Assembly (NCBI RefSeq): GCF_026230105.1
Contig: NC_079484.1
Location: 2,247,805-2,311,804 of the forward strand
DNA: 64,000 nt
Origin: Diorhabda sublineata
Lineage: Eukaryota; Arthropoda; Insecta; Coleoptera; Chrysomelidae
Direction: 5' to 3'
The stretch's first letter is position 1. Each line of letters starts with the position of its first letter. Positions 1 to 10,900 of the stretch are shown here, piece after piece. The translations under genes were made by a program, and so were the position numbers. The notes below the pieces were generated by a model. It was not told the DNA's origin. It searched no databases and saw only the letters and a list, made by a program, of their open reading frames with translations.

Positions 1-1699
1 GGTATTGAAATATTTTCATGATGTGTTGTTTTGTAAAAATTGCAATATAAATAATGATGATTGTATTAACGGTTATTAGGTCTCTTCTGTTTTAAAATTA
101 GTTTTTTTTAATAATGTTTTAAAAGAAATATAAAAATAGACGTTCCTACCTAACCTAACTTAACCTACATCGTGAACATCAAAATTAATTTTTCCTCAGT
201 CCTTACATATTTGAGATGAATTATTTGCACTTTGAATACAGTAAAATATAGGTACAAAGTTTTTGAATACATTATAATGGTTACAATTCCATAATTATAT
301 CTGATTTTAATTCAAAAGTAATTAAAGGTAATAATATTATGTGATTTCATATAAATAGGTTTGTTTGCTTACTTAATAGCTAGAAAATTTCAAGGATTGA
401 GACCCACAAATCGAATTTAAACTAGTAGTAAAATTAATAACAGACACAGGCAATGTTCAAATTTAGATTTTATGTAAAAACAGACTAGTCTTATGTAAAC
501 ATATTAAATTGTTAACTAGTAAACAAAATAAGCAACATTCAACTAGGTATGTAGAAAATTTGACAGACAATAAACTAAAAATTTCCCAAAAAGCAACAAA
601 ACAAAATTTCAAGCGAGAATTTAGGCAAACTATGAATATTAAAAATAAAATAAACAGCAATGGATGTAAAGTAAAGAAAACGTGGAGGATGTGAAAAAAA
701 AATACAGATTCTTGTGAATAAAGTAAATGCACATCAGCTTTCTAATGTTTTGCTTCAAATTCCTTCTACCGAGTTTTATATTCTGATGACGTACATGAAC
801 TCACTTCCTCGAAATCACAGAATATATAAGTAAAAATAGATGTCTGGAAGTGGTGTGTATATTTCAACAATAAAGAAATTGAAGGGTTGCCAAATTTATT
901 TTCCTTAAGACATTACCCCGAAATTAACTGTAGCGGAAACAACAGAAACTTTTTTAACTATAAAATTTTTTTAAAAGTGATTTTTTATTTACTTCAATTT
1001 AGGCTTTTTCACAATTTCGACAAAATTTGCTTCATTTTTAAAATGAAGATGCATACATAATTTTTATAATACCTAATTTCAAAACAATATTCTTTCTACT
1101 TCATAAATGTCAAATGTCTTTTATCTAGGTTAGACAAATTTAATTATTAATCAAATATCTAATGTAATACCTACGAAAGCAGGTTAATGGAAAAAGATTT
1201 ATATTATAAAACGTGGATTGTTCAATTCGAATAAAAATATTTCTTTGTATATGTTTTATTAAATTCTTAACAATTTCTCTTACTCATATATAGCAAAAAT
1301 CAATTATATTACGATTTCTACACAACAACGTTTATGACTCATTAACTGTTTGTTGTATCATGAGTGTATTGCAGGTGATTTTATATCAAGATTATTTCGA
1401 ATTATCGTTCAATTCCTAATATTGTATAATAAAATCTTCCATCATTATATACTCTATTTCAAAAACAAAATTATATCAAAACGTGTTTGTTTTCAAAGGT
1501 ATTTGATAAACAAATACTATATATATCATTGTTTTTGTAAAATTTATTATTCGATCAGATCTAAATACGATATAAATTCATAGGAAGGTGCAAAACCTAC
1601 CTCAACGATTAATTAGAAAGGCGTTAACTACCATAAAATAAAAAATAATAAGGGCTACTTTAGTGTAATTTATAAAATTGGAATTTATTTATAATTTAC
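1..1699. other. AT-rich non-coding stretch
   Basis: I see no supportable gene here. Open frames near 463-732 and 1350-1583 are rich in F, I, L, Y and K as expected of AT-rich noise and have no recognisable domain. If the minus-strand exon at 1700-1762 is real, this stretch is the start of its first intron. Confidence 0.5.
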
Positions 1700-1762
1700 C
1701 TTATTGATCATACATAATATCAGTAGCAATCCAAACGAGCACGAAATTTTTTCAAATATCAT
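1700..1762 (-). CDS. Candidate first coding exon with signal peptide (partial gene, continues off the left edge)
   Basis: On the minus strand an ATG at 1762 opens 21 codons that end exactly at a donor-like AAG|GTAAAT (exon end 1700). The peptide begins MIFEKISCSFGLLLILCM: a few polar residues, then a hydrophobic run, as in a secretory signal peptide. I find no second exon in the remaining 1.7 kb, so the gene would have to continue outside the window. The product cannot be named. A short hydrophobic frame in AT-rich DNA can arise by chance, so this is only a candidate. Confidence 0.25.
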
Positions 1763-3118
1763 TTTGGCATTAGCTATTCTTCTTGCACTTATTCACTTAT
1801 ATTTTATTAAATTTCTAATATTTTAACACTATTCTTATGTTTGTATTATCGAAAATGTGTAAATAACTCTTTTGACATTATATGTTTTAATTTAGAAAGT
1901 GTATATTTGAATAAAAAGTTAGTAATGGAATAAAAATGTACCGAAACCCGCCTTAAACAACCAACCGAGACACTTCACAACTAAGAACTGACCGAAGCGT
2001 TTACTGGTTGTCTAATGTCAAAATTTTCGTAAAGATTTCCATCGGCTTGTTCATGATTGGTTCCTCGAAAATCGACTGAGATGCCTTGGTAGGGGGATAC
2101 TATCATAAATGTGAATCAAACATGAATAAATAAATATTTTAGGCGAAATTTTTGCCAAAAGGTCGAATGATTAATAAAAAATATTATCTTAAAGTTGTAA
2201 ACGTCGTGATATGTGACAAAACAATTTATAGTTTTTACGTCAGTCACTGCGACTTTTTCAATTAAAAAAATATACATAATTTAAATTTTGTTTTAAGATA
2301 ATAAAGGTGCCTTGTTTTTGTCCCGAAAAAAAACTTTGGGACAAATCTTAGATTATTTTAGGTAGATTATTTTTGGAAAATTGAAGTAAATAATTAGTTT
2401 CTTACTTCCTATATCTCTTGATAATTTATCTTGATTTTATATCTCTTTTAAATGAATATTGATTTTTTAACTGATAAAAACTCGACGTTTCGACCTTTAT
2501 CAAAATATATTTCAGGGTAAGGAATGTTGATAAACATTTAGGTTGGTAATAATTTGCTATGTTGCCATGCTACAAATTTGTTTATTTCGTAGTTTTGTCA
2601 CATTTTAACTGTTTAAATCTTATTCATCTATTGTTTCCTTGGTGTAGTAAAAATATTATTCTGTCTCATAAATAAATATCAGATTTGTAATAACAAAAGC
2701 AACTATTTAAAATAAATGTATAGCAAAAAGTGACTATTAAAATGACCTCAAACGTCATACTCAGTAAAACAGATTTTTTTCCATTTTATAGATAGCGTTT
2801 ACCAGCAAACTTCGTTTTAAACTTTACCGGCATTCTGGGAGTAGTTTAAACTTTAGTTTTAAATAAAATTTACAATATTTAATCCATATTATTTTGAAAA
2901 CTTGGCAGCACCGCGTAAACTCTTCTACACTATTTAAATCATTTATCTATGGTTTCATTATTCGGCATCTCAGAGATTGTATGAAATTTGAAATTAGTTT
3001 TATATTTTGAGTTATAAATTGATTTTAGGTATATAAAGGTTCATTTATCAGATATTCTACAGGAATTCCCTCTGCTGTAGAGTTAGGTTATCGAAATTAT
3101 TTTGTAATTTTAAAAATC
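1763..3118. other. Intergenic, AT-rich; probable 5' region of the GTSF1-like gene
   Basis: No coding region is supported. A motif near 2705-2775 (AAAGTGACTATTA, then AACGTCA, then CTCAGTAAAAC) resembles sequence at about 14430-14490 upstream of the pyruvate dehydrogenase E2 gene, so an old dispersed repeat is likely. The 5' UTR of the GTSF1-like gene should end at 3118, but its start is not visible. Confidence 0.4.
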
Positions 3119-3679
3119 ATGTAAGTATAACCAAACATTTGAATCACTTTGTAATTAAAGCAAACTATATTGCAAATCCTCAATAAGAAGAAATTTATCC
3201 CATTTTTATTGTGTTCATAGTTATATTTTTTTAAGATATTCATTGTTTGTTGTGTATGATAAATATTAATTTGTGCATTGACTCAATTATAAAATATTTA
3301 ACTGATAATTCTTCGATTTTCAATATGTATGTGTGTCACAAAAATATTTCGTTGAATGTGTTTTATTTTCACTTTTAGGACCGAAAAACTCGTCAAGTGT
3401 CCTTTTGATCCTTCACATATAATGACACAGTATTCTCTACAAAGACATGTACTTCGATGTAAAGTAAAATACCCAGATTTCGTTACTTGTCCTTACCATG
3501 CATTACATCGTTTTGCAAATAAAGATTTATTGGCAAAACATTTGCTCATCTGTGATGCCAAAGATAAAGCTTATTTCTTTCAAGAACTGGATGATTTTGA
3601 ACTAACGAGCTCCAAAGTTAATGTTCACATTCCTTGTAATGAAAAATTTAGTTCAGAAGAAGAAAACTGGGACAAATAA
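3119..3679 (+). CDS. GTSF1: GTSF1/Asterix-like protein with two CHHC zinc fingers
   Basis: The protein has two U11-48K-type CHHC fingers. The first starts CPFDPSH and ends HVLRC; the second starts CPYHALH and ends HLLIC. This tandem pair and a short acidic tail are the hallmark of the gametocyte-specific factor 1 family. In animals, family members such as fly Asterix help nuclear Piwi proteins silence transposons. The start codon is split: AT at 3119-3120 is followed by the donor GTAAGT at 3121, and the next exon begins with G at 3379 after TTTTAG. This gives M-TEKLVKCPFDP and 100 codons in all, the usual size for the family. CDS exons are 3119-3120 and 3379-3679. The plus-strand frame upstream of 3379 is intron. 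Insects have several GTSF1 paralogues and I cannot tell which one this is. Confidence 0.82.
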
Positions 3680-3690
3680 AAGTTTGTATA

Positions 3691-3696
3691 AATAAA
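3691..3696 (+). terminator. Polyadenylation signal AATAAA of the GTSF1-like gene
   Basis: AATAAA lies 12 bases after the stop codon. A second, weaker candidate follows near 3740. Confidence 0.5.
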
Positions 3697-3847
3697 CTGA
3701 TAGTCCCTTATTATTTTATATGTACATAAATTGTAAGTAATAAAATGATTCTTCATATTGAGAAAGTTTATAACAAACTAATAATGATACTCTTCCAGAA
3801 AAGTTTTATTTGTAGATTGAGTTTATGTCTAGATACTAGTACATATT

Positions 3848-4100
3848 AGTTCTCAAAGGAGGCAAATTTACAGGACAGGGGGGCATTTTTTTACAGTTCA
3901 GAGCATAGTTCTCAAAGGAGCCTAATTTACAGACGGAAAAAGAAGTATATTAGCTAAAGTTCATAGCATAGTTGTCAAATGAGGCTAATTTACTAAACAG
4001 GGGGACAAATCCCTACAGTTCATAGGCTAGTTCTCAAAGGAGTCTAATTTATAGACAGTCAAAGAGGCATATTAGCTGCAGTGGTCAAAGGAGGCATTTC
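3848..4100. repeat. Diverged tandem repeat, about 60-bp unit, 4 copies
   Basis: The phrase CTCAAAGGAG, followed by a TAATTTAC-like stretch, recurs near 3851, 3911, 3974 and 4033. Alternate copies are more alike (GGGGGAC versus AGACAG spacer), suggesting an older two-unit block. Confidence 0.7.
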
Positions 4101-4310
4101 TATAGTCAAATGTGATTCACAATTAATTAGTTTCACTGAATAGGTGAATACTTTGAATATATATGCAACTGAAGGTTGTTGATGGAAATGGGTTTTTTTT
4201 GAAAATAATGGACATTATCTTAAAATATATTTATATTACAAAAATGTAAAAATCACAAATATGCATACAAATAATTAAATATGGTGTATATAAAAATGAT
4301 AACAATCGAG

Positions 4311-4885
4311 TTTGGTCCTTCGAGCCGTATTTAAATTAGCCACTTATAGAAGTCTCCAAGGACCAAAATGTGTAATTGAGATTATTGGTGCAATGGTGGT
4401 AAATAGTGTCTTCAGTAGGAAAGTTAGCACTTCAACTCTGGTCCTTCGAGCCGGATTTATAATAACCACCAACATAAGTTCCCAAGAATGAAAAAGTGTA
4501 ATTAAGAGTATCGATACAATGGTAGTAAATAGTTTGTTCAGAAGAAAAAAATATCAATCTGGACTTGGTGAGATTCATACTGAATACGCTATAAAACTTT
4601 GGTTCTTCGAGCCGGATTTAAACCAGTTATTTATGGAAATCTTCAAGGATCAAAAAAAGTGTAATCAAGAATATTGATTTCAAGATAGTAAGTAGTGTGT
4701 AAAGGAAGGAAAAAATGTCCCTAATTTGGAATTGGTGATATTACTACTGAATACACTAACTTTGGTCCTTCGAGCCGGATTTAAATCAATCATTTATTAA
4801 AGTATCTAAGGATTAAGGATGTAATTATGATTATTGGTGTGTTTGTATAAAGTTTTGTGTTCAGTAGAAAAATTTTAGTCTTTAA
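4311..4885. repeat. Irregular tandem repeat carrying GGTCCTTCGAGCC
   Basis: Four copies of about 125-160 bp each begin with TTTGGTCCTTCGAGCCGG or a variant (near 4313, 4439, 4592, 4761) and end with a TGTAATT...GTAAATAGTGT...TCAGTAG block. The same core and trailing block occur in the repeat at 18370-20055, so both belong to one dispersed family. It lies just beyond the smoothened stop codon and may fall in its 3' UTR. Confidence 0.7.
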
Positions 4886-4982
4886 ATTTGAGATCAGAGT
4901 AATATCGGAGGTAAACTCCAAAATTTTAATAATAAAAAAGTAAAACTAGATTCTTATTAAAGGACAGCAACAACTATTGATA

Positions 4983-7900
4983 TTAAACTAATTGTTGCAT
5001 TTTTTTTATATCGATTTTACACTTCCGATCCAATAAATTTTCTTCATCGGTATCTCTATTAAGAGATTCCCTTTCTTGGGAGCTGCCACAATTTTTATAT
5101 TTCTCCTTGGAGATTCTTCTCTTTTTATTAGTTTCGATTTCCGAGCTTCTCCTCGCCTTCCTATATCTATTTTCTTTCGTTTTAGTTTGTTTACTTTTAT
5201 GTTTCTCATTTTCGGTCTTCTTCATATTTTTAAGTTCGTTATCTAAATCTTGAGCATTTGCTTGAACCGCAACGTCTATGGACGTCTTCGATTGTCTCGA
5301 TCCTCGATTTTTATCGACGCAAACAGAATTTCCGGAATTTAAAGAACTCTGGACAAGTTGTTTTATTTCCGAACAAGAGGAACTATCGCTTCTTATATGA
5401 CAACTATCTGAATCTTCGGAATACTTCTTCCTTGTAACTTTAGACCTCCTCGACCTAAATAAAAATGGTTAATAGTACAAATTCTAAATATTACGCGATA
5501 ATTACCTTTTACTTGAATGAGAATCTCTTCCCGATCCCTTCTTACTACGTTTTTCTTGTTCGAAATCTTTATTATATTTTTCCGATCGATCTGCATCACT
5601 GGAAGAATCGATTTCTTCGATATGTATACCTTGTCTGAGGGATTTTAATGCTAGTTCATCATTGAGATCTAAATTGTTTGCGTGGTTACTTAGTTTCATG
5701 TTAAAAGTACTTTCCGATATGGTTACCGAAACATTTTCATCTTCACTTCCACTCCTATAAAACAAAATTTAAGTTTAATAAGCAATTTTTTCTAATTTCA
5801 GTTACATGCAAAGAGGAATTTACTTAAATGTTTATTTTAGATGAAAAAAATTCCACAACCTCTATTAAAAACAAGAGAAAATATTCAAGACTAAATTATT
5901 TATTAATTCTTTCCATAAACTGTAATTTAATATTTGATACATAAACTAGATATATAAATGTATACTATAGTTCAAAGATTTCTGATACAAAGTGGCAACG
6001 TTGCACAAAATTGAAAATTGTGGTTTTATTTTGAGATAATAAAAACAATGCACAAGATAAAAAGCCAGTTTCATAATAGGAGACTATCAAAAAACTAATT
6101 TCATCAACTATAACAATAAAAAACATGTTTAAAGAGAAGATGACACCACAAAACTGATAATAAGAAAAAGTTATACAATAATATGGAAATTAATTGTGAC
6201 TATTTGTGATATATGTCCAAGGAAGGTTAACGAATGATTACATAACCTCTAAATTTATTTTGTAATGATTTACAGTCCTTATTATGTTATATTAGTATAA
6301 ATAAAATATTTTATTGTCCTGTAATCACTTAATCAGACAGACTAACTAAATATTGTCCAGGTCCCACGAATTCTGATCCACCCCTGGTTGGTTAAAATGA
6401 AAACTAACAGGCCAGGACTGGTTTTTCTACAAAATAATAATTGAGCAGAATAAAAAGTAAGCCATTGCCCCACAAATTTAAGGTCCACCCCTGGTTCGAT
6501 AATATGAAAACGAACAGGTCAGGATTTAATAAATATTTTTTCTACAAAACAATAATTAGATAAATCAAGAAGTAATGGCCCAGGGCCCCACAAATCCATG
6601 ATCCACCACTGGTTCAATAGAATGAAAACGAACAGGTCAGGATTTAAAAAAATAGTTTTTCTACAACATAATAATTAAATAGATTGAGAAGTATTGGCCC
6701 AAGGTCCCATAAATCCCAGATCCATCCCTGTTTCGATGAAATGAAAATGAACAGGCCAGGACTTCTCTAAAAAACAGAAGTACTTAATGACATATTGGAA
6801 AAGACTGAATGAAAACGAACAGGTCAGGATTTAATAAATATTTTTTCTACAAAATAATTAGATAAATCAAGAAGTAATGGCCCAGGGCCCCACAAATCCA
6901 AGATCCACCCCTGGTTCAATAGAATGAAAACGAACAGGTTAGGATTTAAAAAAATAGTTTTTCTACAACATAATAATTAAATAAATTAAGAAGTATTGGC
7001 CCAAGGTCCCATAATTCCAAGATCCATCCCTGTTTCGATGAAATGAGAATAAACAGGTCAAGACTCGGCAAAAAAACAGAAGTACTTAGAGAATTCCGAG
7101 TCCAACTAAGTCACAAGAAAAATAATTTTACTACAAAATAATAATTAGATATATAGCGCAGGTGCCTACAAATTCAAGATCCATCCCTGGGTTGGATGAA
7201 ATGAAAATGAACAGGTCAGAACTTTACATAAGTAAAACATGACATTTTAAAGAAAGTTAAGATAACTACCTGGTATAACAAAGGACATTACCTTTTAATT
7301 TATTTTGCAATAATTTACAGTTCTTAGGAAGTCATAATAATATAAATAAAATATATTATTGTCCTATAATCACTCTAGGTAAATTATAATTAGGTAGATT
7401 GAAAATTAGGTCAGAGCCCTAAAAATTCAGGATCCACCCCTGGTTGGATGTAATAAAAAAGTACAGGTCAGGACTTCACATAAGTGCAAAATGACGTATT
7501 AGAGAATATTGAGTAACTATCTGGTCTCCTTACCAGAAAAATAACATGCGGAATAAAAAATTCTGTTTGCTATCATATTCTTCATAATACTTACTTGCCG
7601 TTGGTTATGTTACAAGGAATTCGAAGTTTTCCGTTTGAAAGTAGATTATTGATATGAGGACCGTCAAGTCCAGCATTGCCGGTACGTCTACTCAAATTGG
7701 GTCTAAACGCTTTAACTTCCCCGGTATTCGTTAGGGCATTTATTATTTGTAAATGGGAATCTAAACTCGTACTACTTTCTCGTTTTGTACCGGATTTGGA
7801 AAGTCTTCTTGATGTTTGACTTATATTCCTGGAATGACTTCTGAACTGTCTATTCGACCTGTGTTTGCTTCGGTGTCTTCTGGAATTCACCTAATTCATA

Positions 7901-10900
7901 AAAAAAATTTTTTTTCATACACATATAAAGGTTTTTTGATATTATTAACCTTTCTTGTAGCTTTCAGTTCCGCAATCTGAACGGAAACTTGACTATCTCC
8001 CGAGTTTCTTCTACTTTCGATACTGACATGTCTGAAATTTAAACTGACTTCACTATCCATCGAATGATTATTACTTGATGCCGAATAAGCGACTTCATTC
8101 GGTACGGCTCCTCTTCTATTAACCAATCTTGGTAAATTAGCTGCCCATGTTGTACTTAATTCGTTACTAGCTGCGCTGTTCAATTCAAACTGGAGTCCTA
8201 CTGGATCCGTGTGGTGCTGACAAAGAATCGATATCTGTCCCCCATCGTTGAACTTTTTTCTTTTAGCAAAAGCTTGAGCGATTATTTTGTGCTTTTGTAG
8301 TTTCATCGGTTCTTCTATCTCACAATGAAATTTTCTGTAATTAATATATTTATATGTAAATACCATATACGTTGAAAACGTTCTTAAAATGAAACTTTTA
8401 CTAACAGAAAGACACAATTAAGATGAATTCGATTATATATGCACTCACTTTCTAATATATCTACCCCAAGCATGTAAAGTAGCATCACACCATACCCAAG
8501 AAGCCATCGCTATACCGGATCCGAAGACTGCCAACAGTTGTAATTGTAGCATCGCTACACTAGGACGTGAATCTTGTTTGCAATGAGTAGAATCTGAACT
8601 CAAACTTGTCAATTTACAGCTGTAGAAAAATAAATATTACAATAAACAAATTCTTATTACTAGCATTGGGTATTCGTATTAAAATCACTTAATATTTCAA
8701 TTTGAACTTACTAAATATAATCCTGTAGACTTTTATTCCATTGCGATGAATTTTCAAAAATGTAATGATGGTAACCGAAGGTAATTACGCAAAATACTAT
8801 CATAAAAATAGTAAAAACTCCCATTCTAACAATATTTGATCTAATTTTTCTACTGGAATGTTCAGATATTATTTCTCTACTTTCAATTTTCACTTTAATA
8901 AGTAGTAGGAGCCCTAGAAATTTAAAAATATGGAACTTTCTACTGAATTTAATATTGCAAGCTTAATACCTTTAACTATAATATATCCTGAGGCAATCAT
9001 TGCAGCTGCTAGGGGTGTTAAAAGTAAACCCGCTCTGGCTGCTTTAGTGACAAATCCCACAAAGCAAATACCTGTCACATAGTCACCATCAATTTCACCG
9101 ATAGCCATTGTTGTAATTGTTAAAATCAAAGGAAAACTCCAAGCTACTAAATGAAAATAAGCCCTTTTTCTGTCTACCCTATCTTGAATCTTTCCTAAAA
9201 TATTCCCGTTTTACATAGAAATATACAAGTACGTTTTGTATATTTTTTCTTCAAATTCTATTTATTCACCAGTGACGAAAATATTATTATCAACAAATCA
9301 GATTAAAACCAAATAAGAGTTAATTGCTTCAATGATACCTCAAGAAAAAAAGTGCAATGGATGTTTTTAAGAGTATTAAAAAAATTTATGCTAGTCTAAT
9401 AAGCCATAATGTGGGTATAAAACAATTTGAGTAAGAAATACACAAGATTGATATAAATATTTTCTTTAACTAATAGACTCGAAATGAGTAAACGAATCAT
9501 TATTGAATGATATCGAATTTATTCTATATACATTTAGATTAAACCGAAAACATAAAAGATTAAAATAACATAACCTCAAAATATCCATTTGGATTTTATT
9601 CTATATTCTATAGCATATTCATAAACTTGACGTTGCTGCTGTTAACCTAAAAATTTTGTTATTCTTTTTGACGTGTGTACAGCATTTTGGTTTTCGTGAT
9701 ATTTTTGTTGGTTATTCGGTATTTATTGACGATATTATGGAAAATAACGAAAAGAAAACAAACAGAAAGATAAATAACCCCAACATCACGCTCTAACGTC
9801 ATATGTCAAAACCATGTGACATATTGCTACGAACGGCCGACGAGGAAAGATAAAATTTGTTTATGTTGAAAGTCACCGATGAATGGTCTTATGTATTTAA
9901 ATGTTTTTAACTTTGTAACAACAAATGTCAACGGCAACGGAAAATCAAGTTTGTAATTATGAACAAATTTAAACATTTCGTGAGCTTCTTTGGCAATTTT
10001 TTCAAATTGAAATAAAATTTAATGTAAATACAAGTTTCACGATAGGTATGGCAAACATTTTAACTTTTATCTCTATTTATATTTTTTATTCTTATATTAC
10101 AACTGAGTTTTGATGTTGATTCTGTTTAGAATTTGAAGAAAAATTTATTTACGTTCGATATAAAAAACATACCCAAAATTTGGACAATTTTTTTGAGCAA
10201 GCCTACAAATTAGCTCAGACTAGCAGGTCGGATAAGTTAGGTCTACCTGGAAAAATGTTAGTAGTGAAACAAAGGAATTAGTATGGAACTAAAGTACATT
10301 CAATTCTACCATCATGGGAAATAGTTATTCAGTGCATTTGAAGACTTTTTTATTTAATACCTACAACATTATGGTGAGTCACTATTTGATTACTTGCAAG
10401 TTGGTTTATTCACATATAACTATAAAATTACACATGCTTTGTTTTGAAAAGGCATTATGTTCTCGAATGAAAACAGCAAAACAAGTTTCTTCATATTAAT
10501 AATTAGATTTGTATGGCTTTATTTATAACAATATAATTATACTTCCATATCTGATCGTTTTCGGTAATGAGTACTTCCGGTTTTACCAATTATTGAATTC
10601 GTTGGGTTTTTTTTTAACTGAATTTATAAACTATAAGATTCTATTTTGGGAGATCTATTTTTACAAAATTGTGCAAAAACTTATAGTTAGAAAAATGTCA
10701 AATACAATTTTTGTTCACCTTTTATTTACATTAGAATTAGGATGTTAAGCAGACCCAGGGACGGATCCATTTTCTCGTTAGGTTAAGTTTATTTTAGGTT
10801 ATCTTAATTGGTCGATAACTGACGAAAAAGATATTTTTCTATGAAAAGCGATAAGTTGTTATGATCAAAAGGATCTGTAGTGCATTTCAATAAACCAAAC

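Noticed and set aside
9737..9796. 19-codon frame MENNEKKTNRKINN in smoothened intron 1
   Set aside because: It is very short, low-complexity and without splice or homology support.
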